This document shows positions 1-11,324 of a stretch of DNA of 64,000 nucleotides, in pieces. Numbering within the stretch: position 1 is the first letter of the stretch; every line of letters starts with the position of its first letter. The position numbers and the translations under genes are program-made. A model generated the notes under the pieces. That model was not told where the DNA came from. It searched no databases and was given only the letters and a program-made list of their open reading frames with translations. This stretch comes from Darksidea phi (taxonomy: Eukaryota > Ascomycota > Dothideomycetes > Pleosporales > Lentitheciaceae), in NCBI GenBank assembly GCA_030770425.1, contig JASJFT010000052.1:1-64000 (forward strand), given 5' to 3'.

Positions 1-63
1 AATTTTTTTTATGGTAATTTGTGGGGCGCCACATTTTGGGAGTCGTTGTTCCCCCAAATAAAC

Positions 64-91
64 GGTCAATAACCCCCCGAGGCCCCCACAC

Positions 92-122
<31 letters not shown>

Positions 123-128
123 AAAAGC
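64..128. repeat. Low-complexity C-rich and poly-A tract
   Basis: A C-rich stretch is followed by a run of about 20 C and then about 15 A. It is a simple-sequence tract with no coding potential. Homopolymers like these are also prone to sequencing-length error. Confidence 0.8.
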
Positions 129-209
129 AGTTTGCTCGCGCACTACTAGTAAAACCTATTTGTGTACCATAATTCGGGAGATTTTCGCAAAATGTTCATC
201 GAGCCATGA

Positions 210-1740
210 TCAGTAGTGAAACTCCCAGCTCACCTTTGCCGGGCCTTCTCTTAGACACATGTTAACCATGGGGTTTTCAAGAGGTCCGGCAACCTGGCTT
301 GCAGTGTCTCGCCCATCCTGACCTGGCTCCTTCCACTCGCCGGTGGCTGGCAATATATCATACCGCATAACCATGATTGCCGTGAAAGTAGCGATGTGAT
401 ACAAGGCAAAGCTCTTGCCACAGCAGGCACTAGCTCCGTTACCAAAGCCTCTGAACGATAAATGCGGTGTCGTGGTACGGAATCGACTCGCGACGAATTG
501 GTCTGCATCTTCGCCCCACACTGTCTTGTCCGTATGCAGTGCCCGGTTTGCGATGATTATCCAGCCACCCTTTTTCAAGTGGTAGCGGTACTCCCCTGCA
601 CCTACAGTCGTATCTTCGGTGACCACTTGGACGCCGACGCCGGTTGCTCGGAAGCGCGATACTTCTTCAACCGCTGAGAAGAGCACAGTCGCCAGCTTGA
701 GTTGCTGTAAATCAATATAGTTGACGATCTTCATAACGTTTGCGGAAGTTTTCGTTGTGGTAATAGCTAGGAGCTGGCTGCGAATGTCCGCAAGCAGTTT
801 TGGATCCGAGAAGACATGATATATCGTCCAAAATGAAGTTGGGATAGTGTTTGCAAAGGAGCCCAAAGCACTTGCACATTCGAATCGAGCGATATCTGCG
901 TCATCAACTGAAGCCTTGAACATCGTATAGTGCGCGTTGACAATAGGTGAGCCATTTTTGAGACTTCCACTCTTCAAATAGTCGTTGAGGGCTTTAACCA
1001 AGGTCTCGCCACCCTTGATGCCCTTGAGAATTCTTGACAAGAAGAATTTGGGCAGAAAACTGGTCATACACAAGGCAAGTGTATCTTCCTCAAACTCCCT
1101 AATAAAAACGGTTAGCGAGGTGGATGTAGTAACACGTTGGCGCACTCACCAGAGGGCCCTCTCAACTTTAGGGTCCCAGAAAGGGTAATCAGGTCCATAA
1201 GCACTTTCGCTGACCAGGTGTAGCATCTCATGTTTGATCCATTCGAAAAGGTCCAATGGTACGTCAAGATCTGGCATCGTCATGACCTTGAAGTGTTCAC
1301 TGACGATGCGCGCAGCATCATGATTTAGGCCGATCCCAGTCTTAGATTTGAGGATTCGCTTTGTCATTCTCACTCCTTCCAACAACACCGAGTCGCCGTT
1401 AGAGGTAATGCCCAAATTTGCCTGGAAATTTTCCATGGAACGAGGGCTACAGCCGATCAAAGAGCAAACAAATTTACGAATTTCACAACCCTGCCCAGAA
1501 CCTTGCGATATGCGATACCACTAGCCCGCTCAATAAGCAATATATTGTAAAATTCTCGAGCTAGCCAGCGGCTTTAGCATGTCGCCCCATTCGTCTAATA
1601 TCCTACCACCAAAAGTATGCCTATAATTTGAAGCTGGTGGATTTGAAGGGCCAGGGATTTGATTGTCAGTCAAGATTTGGTAGATTCAAGAGACATAGCC
1701 ACTAATTCGTGGAAGTTGCAGTAAACCTCTAGGTGGAAAC
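210..1740 (-). pseudogene. Cytochrome P450, N-terminal part damaged
   Basis: The C-terminal two thirds of a fungal cytochrome P450 is readable. Exon 210-1098 carries the I-helix region (ANTIPTSFW), the K-helix ExxR (EEVSR) and the haem loop FGNGASACCGK, in which the axial Cys is present. An intron at 1099-1149 has donor GTGAGT, branch site CTAAC and acceptor TTAG, and joins in frame to the upstream exon 1150-1460. Above 1460 the P450 reading continues only by changing frame. One frame gives REFYNILLIERASG, another gives TFGGRILDEWGDM, and no start codon or N-terminal membrane anchor is seen. About 400 residues are recoverable against about 500 for the family. The gene is either a recent pseudogene, an assembly with indels, or a gene with introns I could not resolve. 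If it were made, it would be a haem monooxygenase. Confidence 0.65.
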
Positions 1741-3581
1741 AAAGTCCTCAGAATTAGAGCGGACCATGCCAGCCCAATTCCCAATTCCACCTTCTAAGTT
1801 GGTACATAGAGAACCCTGAGAATCCGGCCGGCGACCAAGTCGAAGCCAAGCTCTCTGAGCTCTGAAATATAGGTGATTGTCGTACCTACGTAGCATAGTG
1901 AAACAGCTGCAGCTCATCACTTCCAGTTCAATCCTCAGGTTCTAGTCGTCTCAACCTGTCTTCCCTTATTTGCGCCAAAGATGCGGTCCTGTACAGCCAG
2001 TGCGGGAATGTCCTATGAGTCACTAGTATTACTTGTATTGTTAACGGTATTATGCCCACATTCTCTCAGTGCTTGAAAATCGTGGAGCACGCGTGTGCGC
2101 TCTGGCAGGCTGTCCTGCTCCGCATGCATCATGCCGCATGTGACTAGCTTGTTCAAGAGCTGCAGATTGCTGCAGCCCTCGACCGGACTCGTCGCCCGCT
2201 TCGACGTAGACTTCTCGGATTGTGCAGAGGCGCTTGAGCCAGCGTTAGATGAGCGGAGGACGAGGTGGTAGGCGGGCGCGTCAGGATACGGGCTTGACAG
2301 GGCGATGTTGTGTAGAGGGCGGATCGCCGAGAATGCAGCGAGATCCAGCGGCGGCTGCACCTGGCCGGTACTATCGACCTCGCCTTAGGAGCTTTAGCGT
2401 TATTGCATTGTCTGAACCTAGACAGCATTCTTCTTCGCATGGCCCTCAGCCAACAAGACGCCTCTTTCCCTACGATGATTTTCTCTAGGAGAGGAGCATT
2501 ATTCCTTGCTATCCTTCCGCCGTAGCAAACGGCGGTCTATATTCGTATACATAGACTAGAGCGGTCGAGGTGGCTTAGATCGTAATACCCATGGGAATGG
2601 ACTGTAGGAGCGTTTTCGGGGCCGGACGAGGCGGGCGGGGCGAGGTTGACTGCTTAGCGAGCTATTTGCGGATGCCGGCGGAGTTGTTCGCTGAGGGAGT
2701 GCGCAGGTGCTAGATAATGCTGGAGTCGTAGCCTGGCGAGGCGCTGGGTATGCGGAGCGAGAGTGAAGAGGGCTGTCTGAGGTCTCGACCGTTTTTTGTT
2801 CAAGAATATTTGTTGCGTCGGCGTGTGCAGATTGGCGCTGGCCACAGTGCATCTGTCATGGCGAAAACGCGAATGGAAGGATGAGGCATGGCTGAGCTTT
2901 CATGCGAGGATCGGGTGCCGGCCGGCAGCTCTGCGGCGTACCGGAGAAGTAATCTACAGGTGGCCCTAGCGGGTGGGGCGGCGGGAAACGCCTTACAAGG
3001 CTTAGTTCGGCATCTCACGTTCGATCTCAACTTCGAAAGCACAGCGGGCCACCAACACATCCTCATAAATACCAGCTGCAGTGGCAAACAGCGACAAATA
3101 TCAAGCAGCTCAGTGATTCCTTCAACTTGAATCTTCTCGATCCACTCCCGATGCAAATCTGTGTGGTTACCAGCCGACGACCGGCCAGTGCACTGGGCTG
3201 TCCTTGGAAATTCACCTGCCATGGGGTATCATTCGGGTGGAATTAGCTTGATTGAATTTGAGTCTTAGGCGTCTTTGTTCTATGCGTTGCTGCAGGGTCA
3301 TTTTTGTTGAGGGTTTATAAAAACAACACAGCCGGTAGAGTAGCTCGATAGTTTTATACGCTCTTGGGCTGGATTGAATGCCTCTGTATTTCAGAAAACT
3401 ACAGACTCTAACCTAGCTGCAATCTACAAATTCCATGCGTCCAGAACTCCTAAAGTCGTAGAAAAAACCACCTCGCGGTAAGACAAAACAGCCCTCTAAA
3501 ATAACTCCCCCGGTCCCAATAGCCCCATATCCATTCTCCCATTCCTCTACTCTATTTCAAGCCTTCTAGTTATGAAACGCT
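1741..3581. other. Unresolved region with possible decayed coding on the minus strand
   Basis: No complete gene could be built here. Three minus-strand stretches have protein-like composition: about 2013-2390 (no ATG in frame), 2556-2852 (ATG start, Ser/Pro/Arg-rich, disordered), and 3222 downward. The last starts at ATG 3222 and reads through WIEKIQVEGITELL, then continues plausibly only in another frame (AAGIYEDVLVARCAFEVEIE). That frame change suggests an unrecognised intron or a decayed gene. Nothing was recognised by family. Confidence 0.25.
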
Positions 3582-4703
3582 TCAGAGCATCCAATTCCAT
3601 GTAGCGCCTCGAACCATCATTGGGGCAGTCATGCGTCGAATCATCATGGCCGCATTCTTGTTGTCTGGTGGAGGCATGAAGTTGGCGAGCCCTGAAGGAT
3701 CAGGAATGTCTGCCATAGGTGGACCTGGCTTTCTGGTGGGCAATTTGCAAACGACACCGTCCTCGAAGCCCTTTTCACGATCAGAATCCGGTTTATCTTT
3801 GGAAGGTTCCAAAACCTTGTCGCCGTTGGGGTTCGCTGGGTCCGCTGGGTCTTTCGTGCCTGGGACTAATCGCTCTGGAGAGTTCGGGGTCGCTGGGTCC
3901 GCTGGGTTTTTTGGGCCTCCTGGAACCAATCGGTCTGGGGTATCCGGTGTGGTAGGACTGTCCGGGCCGTTAGGGTTGACGGGGACATCCGGGGTGACAG
4001 GAACGCCTGGCTCTGGCACCGGTTTTGGCGCCGGCTTGACAGGTACCACCGCCGGTTCTCGCTTCATAATACATGTTCCACCGCCACCGGATTCTCTTTT
4101 TAGTTTGTCAACATAAGATGCGCAGCCTTTTTTTCCGCTCTGGTCGCCGCATGGTGCCATCCAGTCCGTTGTTCCACGCACTTCGTCAGTAACGCCATAT
4201 ATAGACCACCTAACTTGGCTGTTTGTGCTTATTAATCCCTGATCCTGGAGGGATTTTGCCCAAACCATGTTGGCAATTTCTCCGCACATGCCTCTGTATC
4301 GGTGTGCTCCGATGTTACAGGTGTTGATGTAATTCGCCGAGTCGGAGTTTTCAAACCCCCCCTATTGCATATAAGCCTTCGATCTAGTGAACAGATGCTT
4401 TACATGGCTTACCCTTATGCTGGAATGCAATATCATTGTACCTCCCCTTCCATCTTTATTCGGCCAATAGGCGACAGACATTGTGCTTGGCTTCACTACA
4501 CCATCATTTGTAGCCTTGGTAATCATTTCCTGGTAGGCGGCATTTGCATAAGCTGCCTGGTCTTGAGGAGTTGGCTCTGATGACACAGGCCAGTAATTTG
4601 CATAGGCGTATGTACCGTCGGGGAAGTCGTATTTTTGTACATAAGTTGCTAGGGTGGAGCATACGCTGAGAAGGATAACGAAGAAAACAGAGAGTAAATG
4701 CAT
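3582..4703 (-). CDS. Secreted proline-rich protein
   Basis: Two exons (4703-4413 and 4361-3582) join across a 51-nt intron with donor GTAAGC and acceptor CAATAG. The product has about 356 residues. The first 20 residues (MHLLSVFFVILLSVCSTLAT) form a good signal peptide. The middle is a compact domain with several cysteines (NTCNIGAHRYRGMCGE and others). It is followed by a Pro-rich linker with imperfect repeats such as TPDRLVPG, SPERLVPG and NPADP, then a short C-terminal tail. I do not recognise the family. The features fit a secreted wall-associated or effector-like protein, but that is inference. The plus-strand ORF opposite the linker (Gly/Ser-rich) is a shadow. Confidence 0.7.
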
Positions 4704-4857
4704 AACGGATGAATCTCCGTGAGGAGTAAAAACTGTGGTAAAGACGGTAAGATGAATGAGTGAAGTAGCAGAAGTTGTAACGAGTCGAGGAATGAATGGA
4801 GAAGTGAGTGGATGTGAAGACTTCCTGTTGAGGTCGCTGTTCAGTTATTATACCCAA

Positions 4858-5873
4858 CTCGAGTAACCACTTGGCCTTCCATGGAGATTGAGATCATCAT
4901 CAGGGTGGTGGCACCACACGGAGTCTGAAGCTCCGTCTGAGAACATCCATTCCCGAGTACCAGTAGCAGCATCGAAAGATCATCTTGTTTTCGGAGTCTG
5001 AGTTAGCCAAGTTTCGGAGTGCTTATGCAACGGCCTCGATCACGCTCTAAACGGATTTGGAATCATCGGCGCACCTTTAGGCTCTGTATGGCGACATCAT
5101 TGGTAGCAGAGGAGTCCGGACAAAAGTGTTCTTGGCACTCGGAAGACCTAATTAAATGGTGGCTCGTTGGTCAAACGGTGTTCCACCAAACAGGACTTAA
5201 TCCAATAAGAGTTCAAAGAATCAAGAGCTCGATGTAAGAGGTGGCCGGGGGTGGCCGATTAACGGCTTTGGGGGCTGTCAAACGACAATTACCGAGAACG
5301 CAGTGGGCATTGCATTGTCCGCTACAGGACGCCACCGTAAATGCCGCGTAGACGTCCGCAAAGACATGGGAGTACGCACTACATGTGCGACCTGAGTATT
5401 TGAAAAGTTTATTAGTTTCGAAACAAGTGGTTTTAAGTCGTTCGACCTATTAGAACTATGTGACACCAGAGTGCAACTAAGGGAATGGAAACTAAAAATC
5501 AAAAAAGGATAACACAAAAAATAGCAACTGCACCGCACTTTGGTTGACGAACCGGGCACGGAAAGCCGGTTAGTAACGGCGCTCGGCGGTCCGTAGACCG
5601 AGTGCTCTCCGGTATGCTAAATCGAAGTCCGCAAGGTTTTGCGGGAGAAGTGTTGTCTGAAGGACCGGCGCATAAATAAGTGGACCTATACCTGCACTGT
5701 GGGGCATGAGCCAAGCCAAGCTAAGCCAAGGTAAGGTTCCCGTTCCCGACACGTGAAACACCGAATATAAGGCGGGCCGTGCGCGCGTTCATGAGAGCCT
5801 TACTACCCCACTTCCACTTCCAAGCCTCTGCACGATTACCAGCTTCCTTCATTGCTCAGCCGCCCGCGAAATC
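4858..5873. other. Intergenic region
   Basis: Only short ORFs without recognisable protein character were found between the secreted proline-rich gene and the 2EXR-like gene. This interval probably holds the promoters of these two divergent genes. No repeat was seen. Confidence 0.4.
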
Positions 5874-7445
5874 ATGGCTGTTCCGCCGCCCTCATTCCTG
5901 TCGCTCCCCTACTCTCTTCGGCGGGAAATTTACATCCTCGCAGGCCTCTCACGACTCTGCCCACTCGCCATCGTCACAGAGCAGGAAACATCGACACGTG
6001 TCACACCTGCACAGCAACGCCAGGGGCTTCCCCTTCCACGCTTCCGTCCGCCGAGCTGGAGAGATTGCAGATACATGAGACTGGTATTCGGCTCTTGGGC
6101 TGGAGTTTATCAAAGCGGACTACACTGTTATTGTCCCAAGATACCGAAGCAATTGCTATTAGTCAGCAAGGCCGTTTACAATGACACTTGTGACATTCTC
6201 TACGGCGAGAATAGTTTCATTGTGAGAGTTCACGAAGCAAAGGACCTCACCATTCTGAGGTCGCTCTCGGGCCGTGCGATACACGTCATGAGATGTTTGA
6301 TGGTGAGGCTAAACTGCTGGCCCTGCCGCCGTGGACACGATCTGGCAAATTTCAGTCGCGGTCAATGTATGGTCTGCCAAGCGCCCATCTCTACCAGCGA
6401 CTCTCCTCTTCGGACAGGCGATAGCGAGACCGAAGACATGGTTCAATCGTGGGCCGAAGTATGCCAGATCCTGGAGTCCAACGTTGCGGCCGGGCAGCTA
6501 CATTTATCGTTTATTTGCGATGTCGACGATATCGAAATTGCGAAGCGGATTCTTCAGCCTCTCGAGAATATTCCGCGACTCAAATCGTGTGATATACGCC
6601 TTGGCAGGAATCGAAACGATGACCTACGTTCACTCGCGCGCACAACCTCCCTCAAACTTACAGCTACAAATCAGCTAGCTGAGCATGGCTCTTCTCACGT
6701 GTCCTTTGCGAATCTTCCACGGGAGATCCGTCTTCGAATACTCGAGTTCACGCACATCGGCAAACACGGCCATCCTAGAGATTACACTAAGCTGGCCATT
6801 GAAAAGAAAACTCTGGTTCAACGAGAAGGAGTGCACAACATGATCCTCCGAAAAATGTGCTGTAATGCCTGCAACTTCACCAAGAAAGACTGCTGTTGTC
6901 CTCTGCGATACGCCGCATACTCGCCTTCATGCCGGTGCAGGGTCCTTCCTCTCGAGCTCCTGCTAGTAAGCCGACAAATGGATATAGACGCCTCTGAGAT
7001 ACTTTATTCTACTAATACCTTCGTCTTCCGCGACTCTTTCGGTGGCACTCTCGGCTTCTTGGAATCTCTACGACCAAGCACGCTGAAATTATTCCGACGT
7101 ATAACCTTTGCCTTAGGATCCTCCCAAACGGAGAACTGGAGCTTACAAGAAGAAGCATGGAATTTGCTCATCCGGTTTGTCCGCGACAACTTTCGTCTTT
7201 CCTCCTTAATAGTCACAATAGATGCGTCTTGCGACGGAGAGACCGCGTTGTGGGCTGATCAAAACACTGACACCTTGAATGCCATGCGCGAAACGTACGT
7301 TGGAGTCACACGAGTGATCAAGGACCTGCTTTTTGGATTGAGAGGGTATCATCTTGAACTCGTTGTTAACGAGGAGCTTGCACCAATTCTCGAAGAGGAA
7401 GTTATGGGGCCGGAGTGGAGTGTCAACAAGTGGCGACACACATAG
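5874..7445 (+). CDS. Two-module 2EXR/F-box-like domain protein
   Basis: An intronless gene of 523 residues starts at the first ATG of a long open frame. It contains the fungal 2EXR/F-box-like pattern twice. Near residue 8 is FLSLPYSLRREIYILAGL, followed around residue 94 by LLLVSKAVYNDTCDILYG. In the second half is FANLPREIRLRILEF, followed by LLLVSRQMDIDASEILY. Each half also has a cysteine cluster (CWPCRRGH..CMVC and CCNACNFTKKDCCC), so metal binding is possible. Proteins of this type are numerous in Pezizomycotina and mostly uncharacterised. By analogy with F-box proteins they may be substrate adaptors, but no partner can be read from the sequence. Confidence 0.75.
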   Translation: MAVPPPSFLSLPYSLRREIYILAGLSRLCPLAIVTEQETSTRVTPAQQRQGLPLPRFRPPSWRDCRYMRLVFGSWAGVYQSGLHCYCPKIPKQLLLVSKAVYNDTCDILYGENSFIVRVHEAKDLTILRSLSGRAIHVMRCLMVRLNCWPCRRGHDLANFSRGQCMVCQAPISTSDSPLRTGDSETEDMVQSWAEVCQILESNVAAGQLHLSFICDVDDIEIAKRILQPLENIPRLKSCDIRLGRNRNDDLRSLARTTSLKLTATNQLAEHGSSHVSFANLPREIRLRILEFTHIGKHGHPRDYTKLAIEKKTLVQREGVHNMILRKMCCNACNFTKKDCCCPLRYAAYSPSCRCRVLPLELLLVSRQMDIDASEILYSTNTFVFRDSFGGTLGFLESLRPSTLKLFRRITFALGSSQTENWSLQEEAWNLLIRFVRDNFRLSSLIVTIDASCDGETALWADQNTDTLNAMRETYVGVTRVIKDLLFGLRGYHLELVVNEELAPILEEEVMGPEWSVNKWRHT

Positions 7446-8762
7446 TGCAATACAATGTAACGTGCATCCCTGTGTATGTCTGCCGTCCAGGCTATCGCTT
7501 TGAGGAGAGTTGCTGCTGCACTCCTTCTTTCTCAGGCTTCAACACCCGCACCTTGCACGACTAGCATTACAGCCTGCGTCCGCTCCGGTATCATATCTTT
7601 CTGCGACGATTCGATCTACACAAGTGATCGCTCATATAACGACGCGTTGCTGTCTTCTAGGCAGTTCATCAGGAAGACGCGTGTGGGGAATTTGACGGAT
7701 CTCGACAAGGGAAGAAGGGGAATTAAAGCAGCAGACAGAAGGTAGTATAAATGCGGAGAGATTAACGTGCGGGAGCAACTTATGAATGATATGTAACAGT
7801 AATCGTAATGATGTAGCATTTGATGCCGCCACCGCTAGCAGGGAGGATGGCCGACCGGCGACACCCTTGTGGCATCACAATTGAGCATAGCGTTAGGAAA
7901 GGGATGAGTGGGTCTCACATTTGCCTCCTGAAATGGTGAAAGTGCGGTGCAGCAGGATGTATACAGTTGGCGCACAGTAACGGTCCATACCCTAGGGTGC
8001 ATGCCCATAACGGAAAACACACATACGTGGCATCGCGAAAGCTAGCGGATTAACGAGGAGACGACTCGGGCCTATCTGCGCTCGATAGGATGACCGTCAT
8101 GACGAAGTGCCGGTCAAGATAGCACTATGATCCTCTAATAGGCCTGTCATGCCTTGCGACAACTGCTTCCGTCGCACCGTATCCACCGCTGTGTCCGCCA
8201 CTGCATCTAGCGGGGCGATCCCCTTCGTTACCCAGCCTCTTCAGTTTCCCCGAGTCATACATGGAATGGAGTCGACCAACATCACTTCGGACCGAAAGTC
8301 TCCCCAATCACCTTTTCGCTGAGATTCCATAGCTTCAAAAGCCGCCTCCAAATCCCCATCCCCTCTGCAGGGGTCAAGCCTTGTATGCGTGATTTGCATC
8401 CCATTCTGCTAGCTAGTGTGAACCGTGCGCATGCAGTCGCCCATGGCGCGAGTAAATAGGGCGTACAACCAGACCCTGAAAAGCATGTACGAACGTTCAT
8501 AGCCAGCCAAGCCAAGAGATCGAAGTCAGCAATGAGCGATATCAAGAGCTAATGAATTGAGCAGCTGCCAATACTAGATTGGAGTTACGGCTGTTGGCAA
8601 AGTTTGTCACGGTAGCAAGAGATGAGAGCAGCATGCGAAAGATCTTTTAGACGGGCTGAAATACAGCCAATACGGTTATGATTGAGGTCCTAGTGTACAA
8701 AGGCATAGATTGTTCCACGAGCGTGCCATACCATCCCCATATCCATCGTAGAGGGGATATGC
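7446..8762. other. Intergenic region
   Basis: About 1.3 kb without a supportable gene. ORFs of 60-90 codons occur on both strands and overlap each other. None has domain motifs, a signal peptide or plausible splice junctions. Confidence 0.4.
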
Positions 8763-9150
8763 TTAGAGCAGACCCACAATAACGGGAAGAGCCGCACCAG
8801 CAAGGACTCCATATTGCGCCCCTATAAAGCAGGATCAGCACGATTCAGTCAGAATGCCTCGTCTATGACTTACTCTTGGTAGGCGCAGCATTTGTGGACG
8901 TATTGCTTGAGGAGGACGGAGCCGTTCCCGAAGATCCTGAAGGGACTGGACCGGAAGTTGTAGTAACAACGGATGATGAGCCGCTCGGAGAAGACTGAGA
9001 TGCCCTAGGGTCGGTGGGTACGGGAGCCGTCATGCTAGTGGAGAGGATGACCACGCCGGAGGGTAGAGGAGAGCTTGATAGCTCCCTGTAGTTGGTCGCG
9101 GAAGCAAAGGCTGCGCAGAGCGCCACTAGAAGAACTTTGGAGGAGATCAT
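8763..9150 (-). CDS. Small Ser/Thr-rich GPI-anchored protein
   Basis: Two exons (9150-8874 and 8821-8763) join across a 52-nt intron with donor GTAAGT and acceptor TTTATAG, giving 111 residues. The ATG at 9150 begins a signal peptide (MISSKVLLVALCAAFASA). The body is almost entirely Ser, Thr, Pro and Gly, as in O-mannosylated wall proteins. The short second exon encodes QYGVLAGAALPVIVGLL, a hydrophobic C-terminus of the kind removed on GPI attachment. Without splicing the ORF stops after TKSKS and the anchor is missed. The likely location is plasma membrane or cell wall. No enzymatic role can be inferred. Confidence 0.75.
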
Positions 9151-10480
9151 GGCGAATTGCAAGTTTGAAGAAGTTATAGAAGCAGTATGGATTGGTGGTT
9201 TGGATTGGAAGGACTAACTGGGTGCAGGACGAGTCTAAATAGCTCGATTTACGGTTGAGAAGATCCGGCCGCTGAGAAGACGTTGCACTCGTATCTACTT
9301 ACCTACGTTGCGGCTCAATGTGTTTAGATTGTATGTCCGCCTGCGGCTACTATCACAGTGGTGCAAGTGGGTCGGTGTTCATGTACTTGTCATTGTGCGA
9401 CTTTGATGGCGAACATGAAGATGATAGACGTTGCACGAGCGCGGGAAGCACAGCACAACGTATGTATACTCGTTTCATTAAAAAGGACTTGGGGTGTTAA
9501 GACGGCGAGATTACCGAAAATGGGCCTCTGATCCGGACGCGATGTTCCCTCTGGCCGACGCTCTGTATATGTGTCTCCATCGTCCGTTACCGTCGTTCCG
9601 TCCAAATTTCCGCATCTAGCGCTTACCCGCCCTTTGAATCTTCTACGGCCTCATTCTGGAGGTATTATGCCCACAAGAAATCCCATGATGTCCCACCCGT
9701 ATAGCCGCTGGGAGGCAGAGAATTGCAACCCTTAAAGGGATATGTCGCCGTCAAAGGCTCGTCCAGTGCCTGAGTTGTAAGACTGTAACCAACGTACAAA
9801 CTCTTAATCCGTGATAGTTGGATGCAAGAAAAATACCCTCTGAGGCCGGTACAGAAGCTGGCTGTACAACAGCGACGTGAATGTGTGAAAGGTAAGACGA
9901 GGTAAGGGACGTAATTTCTGAAGAATACAGCAGGTTAAGAAAGACGGAAGGATGACGCTGTGAGCTGTACAGCACGTGGTTTGCTTAGAAGAAGCGATCC
10001 CGCAGCAAATTAAATGAACTAGATTTGAGCAAGTCCATTGGTGAGAAGGGCGAGGCTCACGTCAATGATAGCACAGCCTTGAGCGACTGCGATCTCAAGA
10101 TCTAGAGAACACAACACTAAGGTTCCAAGCCACATTTGCAATGATCTCCTAGAGTGGAAGAAAGTAGTTCGACAGTAAGCTGCGGAGCCTGCAACTTAAA
10201 CTTTTTAAGGAGCGAGATCTTGAAGCTAGATATCAGCATATGACTTCAGCTGAATACCTGATCGTAACTTCACATGCTGAACGAGCAGAGAATCTTCTTG
10301 ACTAATACTAAGTTGGAGCAATGTCACCGGTCTCATAATTATTGAATATTTCGAAAGTCCTGTAGCTCTTAGAATATTGATGGGCCAGGTGATGCGACAG
10401 TAGCAGATGCAATCATTTAGGGTACACGATGAATAGCCTGCTGAACACAATCGACATGTGCTACCGTAAATCTAACGGCA
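9151..10480. other. Intergenic region
   Basis: Short overlapping ORFs only. No domain, RNA gene, repeat or mobile-element motif was recognised. Confidence 0.4.
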
Positions 10481-10864
10481 TCATAGCTTACTCCCGAAAA
10501 CCCTCTTCTCCGCCGCTTTCTTCATCTCTTCCTTATCTTCGCCTTGCCCCGCGCCCATATCCACGTCACTTTCGCTAGTCTCCGCCTTCAAGCTCACCGG
10601 ATCCCCTAGCATGCTCTTGTTCACCTTCGGTCCAGACGCATGGGCCAGTGTGCCCCTTACAGTCTTTGAATATGGGAGAGCTTTTTCATTCTGGCGATAT
10701 GGGTCTGCTCCCTGATGTTGCGCTTGTTGAGTAGGTTGGAGGGAATCGAACGTCTCGGGCTGGAGGGAGATAGGGTCGCCGAGCAGGGGTGGATTTTTGG
10801 GCTCTTCAGTGGCTCTTGGATTATCCAAGGTGCCGCGGACGGTTCGAGAGTGGGGTTTGCTCAT
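10481..10864 (-). CDS. Small disordered protein with duplicated motif and C-terminal SKL
   Basis: A single exon of 127 residues runs from ATG 10864 to a TGA. The protein is hydrophilic and has no hydrophobic core. It contains an internal duplication: SRTVRGTLDNPRA with LLGDPISLQPET, then SKTVRGTLAHASG with MLGDPVSLKAET. The last residues are VFGSKL. The tripeptide SKL at the extreme C-terminus is the canonical type-1 peroxisomal targeting signal, so import into peroxisomes is possible. A caution is that the last codons, GGGAGTAAGC, also resemble a splice donor, so the real C-terminus could lie in another exon. The function is unknown. Confidence 0.6.
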   Translation of the reverse strand: MSKPHSRTVRGTLDNPRATEEPKNPPLLGDPISLQPETFDSLQPTQQAQHQGADPYRQNEKALPYSKTVRGTLAHASGPKVNKSMLGDPVSLKAETSESDVDMGAGQGEDKEEMKKAAEKRVFGSKL

Positions 10865-11324
10865 TTTTGTGGTAGTGTAGCTTTCGTTGATGGCGATAGA
10901 ACTGTAAGGTATGAGTGCGGTCCGTGAAGACTATTAGGTCCCGACGCATGGAAGCAGACCTGATTTATGAGGAGAATGCGTTAAGTTCACTACTTGGTTA
11001 TCATCATCATAGACTCGGAATCTAGAAGCGATGCAGGAGATAGATGTTCGAACTGGTGTGATTGTTGATACTTATCTTTGACGTACGGTTTGGCACGTGC
11101 AAATGACGTCTTTCATTTCGCTTGCGCTAGCATGTGACTGTTAGACATTATCAATGCGAAAGATGAACCACAGTGTTGATGGAAAAAAGAGCTTTAACTG
11201 TTAATATTCATAAGAAGTTCTGATCCATTGGGTATATCAATGCCTTCCCCCGTTTATTAGCTAAAATGCTACCTTGAGTGAGATGCGATTTCCTGAAAAT
11301 TAAGATACAGCCTCCATCCAGGTC
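10865..11324. other. Intergenic region
   Basis: This 460-bp AT-leaning spacer separates the SKL-protein gene and the hydrolase gene. Nothing was recognised in it. Confidence 0.4.

Noticed and set aside
3631..4116. Plus-strand Gly/Ser-rich, collagen-like ORF
   Set aside because: It is the reverse of the proline-rich stalk of the secreted protein. The minus strand has the signal peptide and a good intron.
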